Of a stretch of DNA of 64,000 bases, positions 38,787-49,266 are shown piece after piece (within the stretch, counting starts at the first letter, position 1; each line of letters opens with the position of its first letter). The stretch is taken from positions 1 through 64,000 of the forward strand of contig NW_020194676.1 of the NCBI RefSeq assembly GCF_002865645.1. The letters are read 5' to 3'. The DNA comes from Hyaloscypha bicolor E (taxonomy: Eukaryota > Ascomycota > Leotiomycetes > Helotiales > Hyaloscyphaceae). Position numbers and translations under genes: made by a program. The notes beneath the pieces were generated by a model. The model did no database searches and was not told where the DNA came from. It was given only the letters and a program-made list of their open reading frames with translations.

Positions 38787-39888
38787 TCATTCCAGCGTGA
38801 GCTTCTCACGGCGGAATCGTTGATAACGTGAATACCATGCCTCTTGATACGCACAATAGGTGACCCGACCTTCATCATCGCTCCATCGAAAAACGCTGTC
38901 TATAAAGATATTGTTTGGCCAAGAGGGCAACTGCGCCATTGCGATTGCTTCGCCTTTAAAGTGGTAGACTTTCCCCGCATCATCTTCAGCCTCAATCTCT
39001 TGTTCTATGGCAGCAAACAGGTCTGGGTGGTATTTCGTCACGTTGCGCCGCACTCGAATGATGTTGCGAGCCACACCATCGACGACAACCCAGGCAAAGT
39101 AATGCGATGGTTTCGATTTATCAATTGAGAAAACGTTCTCCCAAATTGGGTCCGTATCAGGTGCTTCGTACCCAACCTGATTGAAACTCAATGTCCCATC
39201 AAAACTCATTGGTGACCATCCAACCGGTGGATATACGACTTCATCTTCGGTGCGAGTCTGCCTCCATGATCGATCTCGGACCGGAAAACAATCAATGGCA
39301 TATTCCTTTCCATTCAACCGAAGATTGCCAATGCAATGCATAAATTGCTCACTTCCTCCCGGTTTCTGCTCAGGCTTTGTGTGTAGGTCCTCGCCTGGCA
39401 TGACGCGGCCACGTGGAAGAAGTGGCGTTACTGCTGTCTGCACGACATCAAAGGATGTCTCGCCGTCTTTGCTGGTGTATTGTATCTGCACCTTCTTTCC
39501 TAGTTCAAGAAACTCTATGCGGAGGCCATTTTTTGTTTCGATTGTATTGTTCTTGAATTCAGGGTACGGCATTATAACCACATAATTACTATGCTCACAA
39601 TCGAGCGGTCGCAAGTTGTCCAGTCCCTTATATATGCAGACACCACCGGAGCAGAGCTTGAATACTGTCTGGCAGCGTAAATATACGAAAGCCCCAATCT
39701 TTTGTTCCGAAATTGAGAAGCCGAAGTAATGCGTGTGGATTGTGTGGCTATTCCATTCCTCACCCTCTATAGGTTGTGGAATCCAGAGATCAGATTCGTT
39801 GGGTTGTGCAGTTTGCTATTAAACGTCAATATCAAGACAAACTCTCAGGTACGTGGCGGGCACCAACTTGGGCTTGTGTTGCTGCCAT
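38787..39888 (-). CDS. AttH/DUF7064-DUF7065-like protein of unknown function
   Basis: Beta-rich protein of about 349 aa. The main exon 39815-38787 opens within DLWIPQPIEGEEWNSHTIH and runs without stop through YFGFSISEQKIGAFVY, CIYKGLDNL, GNLRLNGKEYAIDCFPVRDRSWR, DGTLSFNQVGYEAPD and HYFAWVVVDG. The pattern (glycine/tyrosine turns, DCFPVRDRSWG-like motif) resembles the double-lipocalin AttH/CrtC-like proteins annotated as DUF7064/DUF7065, often next to phosphotransferases in bacteria. The first exon is uncertain: ATG at 39,888 with a 52-nt intron 39867-39816 keeps frame. Function and ligand are unknown. Same strand and next to the APH-fold gene. Confidence 0.7.
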
Positions 39889-40365
39889 CTTATCTTTGAA
39901 GGTTTGGTCTCTCGAAATCGAACCCAGTTTCTCTTCTATCAGAGCTGTGCTTCTTCAAGCGTCTTCTTTGAGTTATGTTTGAGAAGGTGGATATAGATTT
40001 TTGTTTTTCTTGGCGTATGTTATTGAACCCTGGCCTCGATCAAGCGCAGTTCTTGTATTTCGGGGAAATTTGTTTGATATTCCCGTAGAGGCCGTTCATA
40101 TTCCGTTTCTCAACGAAAGCTGGTTGGCCGGCGGATATGAGCAAGACTCGGACCAAGCGAAGTTGTTGGCCGTCTGGAGTTTCGGGTTCCGCACTCCCCG
40201 AAGGAAGATGCAGGACGGATCCCGAAGGAGCTCCTGAAATTTCGAGATACAACGATGGTCCAATGGACATCGTTTTGAAGAATCATCTTGTAATCAATGT
40301 GTATATGAAACAAACTCCGTCGGGTGCAAAGCCTCTCTAAACAATAAAGTTTCTTACAAAATCCA
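39889..40365. other. Divergent intergenic, 477 bp
   Basis: Separates the start of the AttH-like gene from the start of the cytochrome b5 gene and may serve as a shared promoter. Short overlapping frames on both strands have no recognisable content. Confidence 0.35.
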
Positions 40366-40913
40366 ATGGCACCACGAGAAATTGCTTTGTTGGAGGTCTA
40401 CCGGCACAAGACAAAAAATGATTTGTGGCTTATTGTGAATGGCAAAGTCTATGACGTGACAAAATTTATTGTCAATCATCCGTAAGATGTTTTCATAGTT
40501 TTGGATCCCAATTCACTGATTTATATCCTGTGCTAGTGGTGGAGAAGAAGTCCTCCTTGATACGGCTGGTAGAGATGCATCCAATCCATTCGAAGATGTT
40601 GGGCACTCTGCAGAAGCAAGAAATATACTGCAGAGCCTAGAAATTGGTACCTTGAAATTAAATGTATTCACCATATTCTTTTCTCGCCGCTTTTACACTG
40701 AATTCAAAATTCCAACAACTGCGAACCTTCAATCTAGGCTGACTGTCGTAGCCGAAGGGTGATGATGCTGAGGTGGAAGAAGCTGCGTTACGTGCGAAAA
40801 CAAATTCTTATCTGAATAATTATCTCCTATCGATTTGGTTATTTATCTTCGCTTTATTCTTTGTGGTACATCGATTTATGGCGCCTGTTGATACTCTTGA
40901 TGCAGTTCATTAA
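40366..40913 (+). CDS. Tail-anchored cytochrome b5
   Basis: Small heme electron carrier for membrane oxygenases such as P450s or desaturases. Exons 40366-40481, 40537-40663 and 40752-40913 give 134 aa. The heme-binding core has [20 protein letters not shown] across the first intron, then [15 protein letters not shown] and [10 protein letters not shown], with axial histidines in HPGG and GHS. The third exon supplies an acidic hinge and a hydrophobic anchor, [13 protein letters not shown], near the C-terminus, so the protein is expected on the ER face. The third exon follows from frame and from the anchor; reading through the last intron would give a shorter protein lacking it. Not among automatic long open frames because its exons are short. 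Confidence 0.85.
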
Positions 40914-41082
40914 TTGGAAATACACTTCGGAATGTACAATTATGTCATCGGCATTTACTTTGCATGATCAGGGAAAGAAAGTTTACCACATATGAACAAA
41001 GGGACCAATTCCATACAAACAAATTAACTACGCATTGTCTTGTGTCAAATCTTCTATCTCCCCGCCATTTACTTTAATCCCC

Positions 41083-41642
41083 TTACTTATATACAACCTT
41101 GCTGATTTTTGACTCCACCACTACGGGTTTTCCCGCCTCAACCAGGAAACGACTGCAGCCAATGAATTTACTTGTCTCCAAGCTCTTCAAGTGTTCCGCT
41201 CCAGTCTCAAAATCGACATGCGTAAAGATTTTCCCAAATGGCGTGGTCTTCGCATCTGGCGATCCTGTCAAAATAGCCAATCCTTCTGGCGTCATTTCGA
41301 TGATACCTGTATAGCTATAATGAATGAGACAGCCATCTTTATTTTTGAGGACCGCTTTGACGTTTATGCGAACATTTTTCATGGATGGGTCGACTTGCAC
41401 ATGATCAGAGCCGAATATGAATTCGGCGTCGACTTCTGGGCCTGAAAATCCGTGTTCACTTTTAACGGTACCGCCGTTTATGGGTGCCACCTGGAGAGAG
41501 ATGCCATTGTTGAGGCTGCCGATTGGAAAGGGTGGGTCGAACGTGAGCTGCAAGGTTATAAGGCTGTGAATTTGGTGAGGTGAAAAGAATGTGGACGAAC
41601 TCTTGCTGTGAGGGCTGGCTCTAGAGATGCGAATCCGGACAT
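41083..41642 (-). CDS. DUF3237 family protein
   Basis: Small beta-barrel protein of unknown role, 168 aa. Exons 41642-41601 and 41547-41083 with a 53-nt intron. The first exon MSGFASLEPALTAR joins LTFDPPFPIGSLNNG, and conserved DUF3237 features follow: ISLQVAPINGGTV, SDHVQVDPSMKNVRINVKAV, HYSYTGIIEMTPEG and TPFGKIFTHVDFETGAEHLKSLE. It is complete and full length for the family, convergent with the cytochrome b5 gene and divergent from the short-chain dehydrogenase. DUF3237 proteins turn up in fungal and bacterial accessory metabolic loci, but no reaction is established. Confidence 0.85.
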
Positions 41643-42081
41643 TATGAGATTAGGCAATGCGAAATTTTCCTTAGGAAAGAAGCATCAATATATATGATAT
41701 CTCTTTATGCAGTCGCCTCTGACGAAATATATGTCGTTCTACTGATGTTCAAAGGAATTAGCTAGTTAAGTCTGAGCGGCTTTTCGCGTGAGAGTTTTCT
41801 TCCGGATCCCCGATAGCCAGTCGACGATGCCCGGGCAGCCGGGCTAACAACCCAAACGGCCGGAGCTGGCGCTCTAATATACATGTTTTGCCATGCTTTG
41901 CTCCGTGTTAGTAGATTCGGTAGGAATAGAAGCGTCTCCCGGCGAGTGACGCTCGGCTTTACCAAAGAATATATCAGAACTGATTGGCAAGCTTACCCGC
42001 CACCAAAGCGAAAATCCCAATTGCACGAAACAAATATTTAAACACAATATTTCTAAAGGAATTGAGCGCTCTGTTACTCAA
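41643..42081. promoter_or_regulatory. Shared divergent promoter region
   Basis: 439 bp between the DUF3237 start (minus) and the dehydrogenase start (plus). No specific operator was identified. Confidence 0.35.
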
Positions 42082-43148
42082 ATGTCTTTTTCTTTTGGTG
42101 AATTTCCCGTCAAGGGTAAGATCGTTGTCGTCACCGGCGGCGGATCAGGTATTATCCCATTCGATAAAATTACTTCCTACACCAGTTATGTTTAACTTTC
42201 ATAGGAATTGGTCTTACTTTTGTCAAGCACGCTTTCGATCAAGGAGCCAAAGTTATCATTGCAGATCTCCGTCTCCATTCCGACGCAACCAAAATCGGAA
42301 TTACGACTACCATCCCGAATATCTACTTCCAAACCTGCGATGTCACGAAATGGGACCAACTCCAGAATCTAATCCAGATCTCAGAAGTGCAGTTTGGCGA
42401 CGTGCCTGATATTTATGTGGCTGCAGCGGGCGTCTTCGAACCTGTAATTCCGCCCTAAAGCTTTGCTTTTGCAAGTTGCTAACTAAAATTCATAGCCATG
42501 GTCCAATTTCTGGGGTGATCCAGAAACCGAGAAATACAGTATCATGGAAATCAATGTCAATCACCCGATCAAGATAACTAGGATTGCTATCAGAGCCTTG
42601 CTAGGCAAATATAAGAAAGGTGTTGTACTGATTGTTGCTTCGATTGCGGGGTACTCGGGACAGTATTCTGCGCCTCTCTATTCCACGAGCAAACATGCCG
42701 TGGTAGGGTTCACTAGGTCGATGGTTGATACGGGGAAGTACCAGGGTGTGAAGGTGGTCACTATATGTCCTGGGTAAATCCTCTTGTTTCTCTTCCAAAT
42801 TGCTAGAGCTAACACCTTCCTACCAGAATCGTGGCAACACCACTATGGTCTGATAATCCGAAAGCAAAAGATCAGTTCTCCATCGCAGACGAAATAATGA
42901 TTTCGGCAGATACAGTCGCCGCGAGCATGGTCTCATTGATTGAAGACGCAAAATATGACAGTGGGACGGTGTTTGAGATTTCTATGCTTGGGGAAAGAGT
43001 GATTCCCCCTTGGAATATTGATCCGCCAGGGATGGTTGACGGGAAGATGGCAGAGGGGACAGCAATTCCGCAGGCGGCTATTGATAAGAGCAATGCGCCA
43101 CTTTTAGCAATAACGGCGAGCGAGAGAGGGGCTTTGTTAAAGAAGTAG
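42082..43148 (+). CDS. Short-chain dehydrogenase/reductase (classical SDR)
   Basis: NAD(P)-dependent oxidoreductase of 301 aa. Exons 42082-42148, 42205-42443, 42496-42773 and 42827-43148. The cofactor motif TGGGSGIG is formed across the first intron (residues about 19-26), followed by the adenine-pocket Asp in VIIADLR. AAAG is the structural NAG-like segment. Catalytic Ser, Tyr and Lys lie in IVASIAGYSGQYSAPLYSTSK, and the PG motif spans the last intron (CPGIVATPLW). Overall it resembles the 15-hydroxyprostaglandin-dehydrogenase-like fungal SDRs. No defect seen. It probably oxidises or reduces a hydroxyl/keto group of the neighbourhood's substrate. Confidence 0.9.
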
Positions 43149-43369
43149 TCTGGAGGGTTGAAAGTCCGTCATCCAGCAGTATATTTACTCCAGCTTCTAT
43201 GTCAAGATATGAACCACAAATGAAAACCTTCTTCGCTACAAATTTTGGCTCTAATCCCCTTTCGTTGCCGTCATCTCCAATGCTCTATTTCCTACAGATT
43301 CATCCCCAGCATACTCCCTCTTCTGTTACCCTTCTCTCATCTTTGGCGGCCCATGTTCGCGTTGTTCTG

Positions 43370-44152
43370 TTATTTTCTCTTTGAGGCGCTTCCCAACGCA
43401 TCCGGAACTGCCAATGAGACGATCCATATGGTGGTAGCAATAAGGGAGACTGTGGCTATAGCTGCGCCATAGGTTGTGCGATACCCATTGTCAAGACTGA
43501 GTGCTACCCAAACAGGCCACCCCAACCCAGCATTCGCCATCGCATATGCCGAGGAAACTATGGCTGGAATCATGACATTTTTCCAGCCCTTCAAATGGTT
43601 GCGAAGAATAAAGACGATGCCAGCCGCCATCATCGGGGACACTGCATGAATAGCCGGAAACCAGAGAGGAAAGCCACCGATAGAAAAAGGTTGGTGGCCG
43701 TAATAGATGTAAATCCCCCAATACAACGGAGGATACTCTAGCGCCAAGTTCACAGAAAATGACCTGAGCCAAAGCTTCCACACGTCACGCCGGGTTGTCC
43801 TCTCGTTGCGGAGAACTGTCAAAAACCAATACCCCTGGCCTCCCACAAACCAGCCATAAGTTGCTGGCACAAATACCGGAATGGGACGGCCGTGCCATTC
43901 AAATGCGATCCAGTTGCCTTCTCGTGGAAAATAGCAGAATCCCATAACATCCACGGCGGGCTCCAACGCGGAGGCAATCACACCCCCAATTGCAAAGAGA
44001 AGACACGTTGGGTCACCTTTGGCCAGGTTTTTGAAGGCTTTATACAGCACAAAGATGAATGGAATCTGCGTCATGATAGTGAAGATCAACTGCTCGTTGT
44101 GAGGAATCGTCATATCTGCCGGCGGATGGCTCGTGGTTCCTGGAACAAACAT
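43370..44152 (-). CDS. Multi-span membrane protein of unknown function
   Basis: A 260-aa intronless gene with about seven hydrophobic segments, among them LIFTIMTQIPFIFVLY, LLFAIGGVIASALEPAVDVM, PATYGWFVGGQGYWFLTVL, FPLWFPAIHAVSPMMAAGIV and GAAIATVSLIATTIWIVSLA. Conserved-looking polar residues within or next to spans (ALEPAVD, EYPPLYWG) hint at a catalytic or transport role. Size and topology resemble small integral membrane cyclases of the Pyr4/PaxB type, but I cannot confirm that; an unrelated membrane family is equally possible. It is convergent with the SDR gene (221 bp apart). Confidence 0.72.
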   Translation of the reverse strand: MFVPGTTSHPPADMTIPHNEQLIFTIMTQIPFIFVLYKAFKNLAKGDPTCLLFAIGGVIASALEPAVDVMGFCYFPREGNWIAFEWHGRPIPVFVPATYGWFVGGQGYWFLTVLRNERTTRRDVWKLWLRSFSVNLALEYPPLYWGIYIYYGHQPFSIGGFPLWFPAIHAVSPMMAAGIVFILRNHLKGWKNVMIPAIVSSAYAMANAGLGWPVWVALSLDNGYRTTYGAAIATVSLIATTIWIVSLAVPDALGSASKRK

Positions 44153-44633
44153 CTTCCTGGCTTCAAAAAGTAACAGCTTCGATTGACGATTCGGGATTCA
44201 ACTCAACCCAAGCTTATTTTGAATGCGGCTTCGCTTTCTACTGGGAATCTGAGAAGTTTTTTTTTTCCACATTCGGAGGAGGGGCGAAACTGAGACAGAA
44301 GAACCCAAACCGGGATATCCGGAAGGACGGATTGGGAAGAATGTGCGAGGCTGCGATTGGGGTCTTGCGAAACTCTCTCCGGCCCGAAGCGTTCAAGTTT
44401 TCCCCGAAACTTGTCGTTCGGTTCTCATAGGATGCTGCACTGGTCGCGTTTTCCATGGGGCATATCTACCCCGCACTGGGCGTTTTAGGCGGGGTGTGGA
44501 ATGGCTTAGCCTTCCAGTTCTGGTGAAGTGAGCATCCTACCTCACAAATGCAGGAAACATTCGGGGAGACTTAAAACAATCGGCGTGATTTAGTGAGTCG
44601 GCTAGACAGTCCACCTACGAGAGGAGTGTGAGA
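44153..44633. other. Intergenic, 481 bp
   Basis: Upstream of the membrane-protein gene, up to the left end of the hAT-like element. No recognised coding content or N-terminal methyltransferase piece was found here. Confidence 0.35.
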
Positions 44634-45147
44634 CAGGCTTGGCAGAAATACCTAATTTCTGGTATCGATAGGTATCGATGCCAGAATCGTAAGGTATTAA
44701 TACTATTAATAAAGTATTAATTCCCGGAACCAAATTCCCCCCTTTAATTACAATTAACTTTAGAACCACTTCCCATATAAGAAAACTTTTAATAGCACAA
44801 ATATTCTACTTAATTTAGGCTTTCTATTTAGCTACTTATCTTATAGTTTAGACTAAAACTTGTCTCAATACGGCTATTTTAAGCAAAAAATAGCTTTTGA
44901 GATTTTCGTAAGGCTCGCTTATAATAAGCGTTCTAATAAGAGATATGAATATAATACTAAATTCTCCGAATACGAGGGCTATTTTAAAATTAAGATAATA
45001 TTAACTTTTATTAATAATATTAAGTAATTCCTTTAATAGAAAGACTAGAGAATAAAGAAATTATATATAAATATATTATTATATTATAGTAGGGAATTAG
45101 GTAATGCTTACGTGGTTGGGCCACGTGCTCTCGGCTATTTACTACCC

Positions 45148-45149
<2 letters not shown>

Positions 45150-45183
<34 letters not shown>
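45150..45183. repeat. (TA)n microsatellite
   Basis: About 17 uninterrupted TA units inside the hAT-like element. Confidence 0.95.
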
Positions 45184-45186
<3 letters not shown>

Positions 45187-45319
45187 CTTCTCTCCTTCCC
45201 TCCTTCTTATAAAGATAGTATCCCGAGTATTCCAGTTCTCAATATATATTTTAGTGTTCCTATATGCCCCTCTTTAATATAAATTAAATAATAAATAGAA
45301 GAGATAATTTAAGGCTAAG

Positions 45320-45533
45320 TGTGACGGCGGGATCGAGGCAATGGCCAGGGCTCAAAGATCCAAGAATCTCATATATTGAAAATACTAAGCTAAAGAGAAG
45401 AAGGAGAGAGAGAGAGAAGGAAAGGGGATAAAAGGAGGGAAATACTAGCTAAAACCACTGAAACGCCGGCTAGCTAGGTGAAACCAGTCATGTGATAGCC
45501 ACCCCCCTTTGGCCCCCAGCCAGCGCCGTCACA
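45320..45533. mobile_element. Solo LTR, 214 bp, with 5-bp target duplication
   Basis: Begins TGTGACGGCG and ends CGCCGTCACA, the TG...CA inverted ends of retrotransposon LTRs. It is flanked on both sides by CTAAG (45,315-45,319 and 45,534-45,538). No internal retroelement sequence is present, so it is a recombination remnant. Composition is ordinary, unlike its AT-rich host element, so it is probably younger. Confidence 0.85.
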
Positions 45534-45638
45534 CTAAGTATCGATTCGGTATTAATACGTATTGATCCTTGCGATACCTAAGTAATACCATCCAGTATTA
45601 ATACCGTATTAATACCAAAAGTATTTTTGCCAAGCCTG

Positions 45639-46301
45639 GCAGCAGATGGAGGCTAATATGCCCATTCTTGGGATGTTTCCATTCGCGACGCTTAAGGACC
45701 AAGTTGAGAAGGAGCCTGAGCGGCCGTTTATTGTCGATGTGGGAGGTGGCAAGGGGCAGGCTATGTTAGCGATTGAGACAGAGTGCCCTAAGTTCTTTGG
45801 GGGAAATGTAATCTTGGAGGACTTGCCTATTGTCATCGATTCCTTGAAATCGGAGGATCTTCCTGGTATCGAGCCAACAGTTCACGATATTTTCACTCTA
45901 CAACCTGTCAAGAGTAAGTCTATCTTCAATATACACTCCATCTAGACCAAACCTAATATAAGCAAATTCAGATGCACACGTGTATTTCCTGCGCCGACTT
46001 CTCCACGACTTCTATAATCCTGTTTGTTTGGAGATTCTGAAGAATATTGTGCCGGCTATGGGTTCTGTTTTCTTCTGACTCGCGCTTGATCATTTGCGAC
46101 ATGATTGTCCCTGAGATGGTTGAAGTTGGCGGGCCGCTGCAGCTGTATTGGTTGGATTTCTCCTTGCTTCTCCTTAGTGGCAAGGAGAAGACGTTGAGCG
46201 AGTTCACGGATCTTTTCAACGAAGTTGGACTGGAGCTGATGAAAGTATATCCTTCGGGTGTTGGTACGACTTCCATGCTAGAGACACGTCTAAAGAAATG
46301 A
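45639..46301 (+). pseudogene. COMT-type O-methyltransferase, C-terminal remnant
   Basis: SAM-dependent methyltransferase fragment. It preserves FPFATLKDQVEKEPERPFIV and VDVGGGKGQAMLAIE (SAM-binding loop), VILEDLPIVIDS and, after an intron (45914-45971), YFLRRLLHDFYN, RLIICDMIVPEMVEVGG, LDFSLLLLSGKEKTLSEF and the end TTSMLETRLKK. The N-terminal dimerisation half is absent: the homologous sequence begins at the right edge of the hAT-like element. A 10-bp insertion (46,068-46,077, TTTTCTTCTG, creating a TTCTG direct repeat) breaks the frame between VPAMGS and DSRLIICDM. Two independent lesions mark it as dead. Confidence 0.85.
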
Positions 46302-47006
46302 CGATGTTGCAGCATTGGTACCGTTGAGAGAATGAGCCACAGCAGCTTAGATTTATGCGCAATTGAGCTATTATAAAGATATGAACCTTAGCATTTAATG
46401 TTTCTACTAGAGAAGACTGTATTAAAATCGGCGAGCAAATGGAATCGACTAAGGTTTTTATCACCTGTGGTTACCTCGTGTAATATAAGGGATGCCCGCA
46501 TTGCAATCATTCTCCTTAGTGCACAAATCTGAATCTAACTAAGCACAAACAAAAACAGTCGTCGTTGGCAAACTTTTGTTGCGGCAGGATAGAATGACTG
46601 AGATCAAAGATCTGGTGCCAGAGTCCCTGGTTTGTCTTGTCTCTTAAACTGATGAACAGACGATCGGAAATGAGATTTGCTTCAGTTGTCTCACCGGAAG
46701 AAACCCAGGCCAACGCATCAAATGCGCTCGTCAGGTGTTTCCGTGGCGCAGAAAGCCAAGATCCTCAAGCGTCTTGGCATGTTTTAGCACCGCTGACTGG
46801 CGCGAAAACAAGAAATATGAACAGTGAATGCGTTGGCATATCAGTCTCTCCTTAATTGCAGCAAGAAGCCCTTCACTCGAAAGGTAAAGAAGAAACACAT
46901 CTTCAGACGACGTCGACGCCCATTGAACCCCCGGGCCGAGATCGACTAACCTTACTATTACGGCCAACGAACCGACCCAAAATAGCAAACGCGAACTACC
47001 GCAAAA
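46302..47006. other. Intergenic, 705 bp
   Basis: Between the methyltransferase remnant and the antiporter start. Probably the antiporter promoter and 5' UTR. No recognised coding content. Confidence 0.35.
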
Positions 47007-48508
47007 ATGGGTACCCTCTTCCAGCGAAACAAGAATACTTCAACGAGCGATCCTCAATCACAGGATATCGAACTTACTCCCTCTGGCAGCCCTGCCAAAC
47101 CTGCCGATGTTCATCCCGCACACGAGAAGGCCAGTATCCTCCCCACTCACCGAGTGAATCACAATGGCCACAAGGTCACGAAGCACATAGCTCCAGAGGT
47201 TCGTCAAGCTCCTGAACTTGCCAGAGTAATGCTGACCCGCGAAAGGGTGAGAGTGGCAGGAGAGGAATACATCCGCTTCATTTCTTCAAGATCTGCTGGT
47301 CTTCGACGAGCGATGCCTCGCGTGCGGTCAACCTCCTGTGGCCCCTCGTGCCAGCCGCCATCGCCCTTCGATATGCCCGAAAGGATCTCCATCTGGCAAT
47401 ATTCATACTTAACTATATCGCAATGGTTCCATGTGCTAATCTAATTGGCTTTGCTGGACAGGAGTTGGCTAGGAAGCTGCCCAAAGTGTTTGGCATATTG
47501 CTGGAAACAACACTTGGATCTGTGGTCGAGATTGTCCTCTTCATGGTCCTCTTGAAGCATGACCAGTTTCCAGTCATCCAGGCGGCAGTACTGGGTTCCA
47601 TTCTTGCTACACTCCTCCTTTGTCTAGGGATGTGTTTCGTTGCTGGAGGAATTCGGCATCCAGAGCAGGAGTTCGACGAGGTAGTCAGTGAGGTCGGAAG
47701 CGGATTGCTTCTCACAGCGTAAGACCGCGTGCAATATGAGATCTCTTAATTCCACTGACAAAACCATAGTGGACTCGGTCTATCTGTCCCGACGGCTTTC
47801 TTCGTTGCAGTGAACGGCACGGGTCTCGCAACACCGGATGAACTTCACGACAAAGTCACAAAGCTCTCTCGAGTCGCTTCCATCTTCCTCATGATCGCAT
47901 ATCTCATCTACATTTGGTTCCAGGCCCACTCTCACCATGGCATATTCGATGCAATTTTGGAAGGCGACGAGCACAAAGACAAAGACCGCCATATCGACTT
48001 AGTGAAACCCAAGCTCACCTTTACAGAATGTATCGTGGCACTCACGGTATCCGTTGCTCTGGTCACAATCATAGCAATCGGCCTCGTGCAGGAGATACCC
48101 TCTATTGTCGAATCTCGCCACGTCTCGGAAGCCTTCATGGGGCTGATCCTTGTCCCTTTGGTTGAAAAGGCAGCGGAGCACCTCACAGCAGTAGATGAGG
48201 CATGGGATGACCAAATGAACTTTGCTCTGTCCCACGTACTCGGGGCCACAATCCAGACGGCACTATTCAATGCTCCACTCGTTGTCATTGTTGGTTGGGG
48301 CCTTGGGAAGTCTATGAACCTGCAATTCGACGTTTTTAATATCATCGTGCTAATTCTCGCCATTCTTGTCGTTGGAAACTTCCTGAGGGATCAGAAGTCA
48401 AACTACCTCGAAGGAGCGCTCTGCCTTATCGTCTACGTCATTATTGCTGCTGGAGCATACTACTTTCCGAATGCAAAGGCAGAGGATTCGGGGGCGACTG
48501 TTGCATAG
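47007..48508 (+). CDS. CAX-type Ca2+(cation)/H+ antiporter, divergent
   Basis: Vacuolar-type cation/proton exchanger of about 459 aa. Exons 47007-47153, 47225-47718 and 47770-48508; the first intron (71 nt) is the least certain because a Pro/Ser-rich polar N-terminus gives little guidance. Membrane segments begin with ASRAVNLLWPLVPAAIAL. The first repeat reads LLETTLGSVVEIVLF, where classical CAX proteins have GNxxE. The second reads LVPLVEKAAEHLTAVDEAW followed by SHVLGATIQTALFNAPLVVI. The architecture with an acidic His-rich loop (GDEHKDKDRH) matches fungal Vcx1-like proteins, but both GN motifs are altered, so ion specificity may differ. Complete and open; unrelated to the decayed cluster to its left. 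Confidence 0.85.
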
Positions 48509-49266
48509 GAGTGTTTGTTTGGAATGCAATGATTTTGCATGGCCGGCCCGAATCGCCAACTGGAATTGAGAAGTACACATGCATTGGGGAAACGATAACC
48601 ACCGTTCAATCTTTTCGAGTCATTTCAGAACTGGTTCTTCGTATTCCCGCATTCAATGGCGGCCATAAACGGGTTAGATTTCCAAAATGAATAAAGTTTC
48701 GATGATTTGCACCAAGACTCCAGCTCTCAAGAATGTGTCTTGCCCTGACTCTCCCCAGGTAGAGAACGGCATCACGTGAGTCAAAACATTAGCCTACTCT
48801 TTTTTTTAGGATTTCGAGAGCGTCATGATTTGGAATCTATCTGCATTCGAGAGCGCAATTAGTGATCGCGACCTGCACCTCACTAGCGCAGTGGCGTGTT
48901 TGTCATCCCTTTTCGCGGTCCTTTTCAATTCTTTCTATCGCTCTCACTTTCAAGCCCTCAAAATGATTTCCCGCATTAGGTTAGTTTTTCTCGATCGAGT
49001 GATTACTGGCTCCAGAGAACTCGCCTTTCCTGAGGTGCCTTTCTTCACGGATTGTGATCCAAGGCCCGTAAAAATATAGAGTGCAGACCAGTATATAACA
49101 TCGGGGAAGTCCTCACAAATCTCTTTCCCCCTCATTAGCATCTCAGTGTTTGCACATCGTCATCTTGCAAGCCGTACGTAATCTTCACGCCGCCCAATAA
49201 TATCATCAACAATACGAATTTAACAAATTTACTCGAACACGATATTAGCTACAACCCAACTGCAAC
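48509..49266. other. Intergenic, 758 bp
   Basis: Between the antiporter and the GFA-domain gene. The frame at 48,825-49,079 has no family features. No repeat or RNA gene recognised. Confidence 0.35.

Larger units (their letters stand above)
44634..45638. mobile_element. hAT-like non-autonomous element with nested insertions
   Basis: About 1 kb bounded by imperfect inverted termini. The left end starts CAGGCTTGGCAGAAATAC and the right end, reversed, CAGGCTTGGCAAAAATAC. Subterminal GGTATTAATAC-type motifs occur several times at both ends (44,690-44,730 and 45,545-45,620), a usual hAT feature. The interior is AT-rich with no transposase. The 8-bp flanks (GTGTGAGA and GCAGCAGA) match only partly, so the duplication is degraded or the flank was rearranged. 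It contains a TA array and a solo LTR, and abuts the truncated methyltransferase. Confidence 0.65.

Noticed and set aside
47154..47224. 26-nt intron (GTTCGT...CCAG) in the antiporter
   Set aside because: Too short for a fungal intron; a 71-nt intron with the same acceptor also keeps frame.
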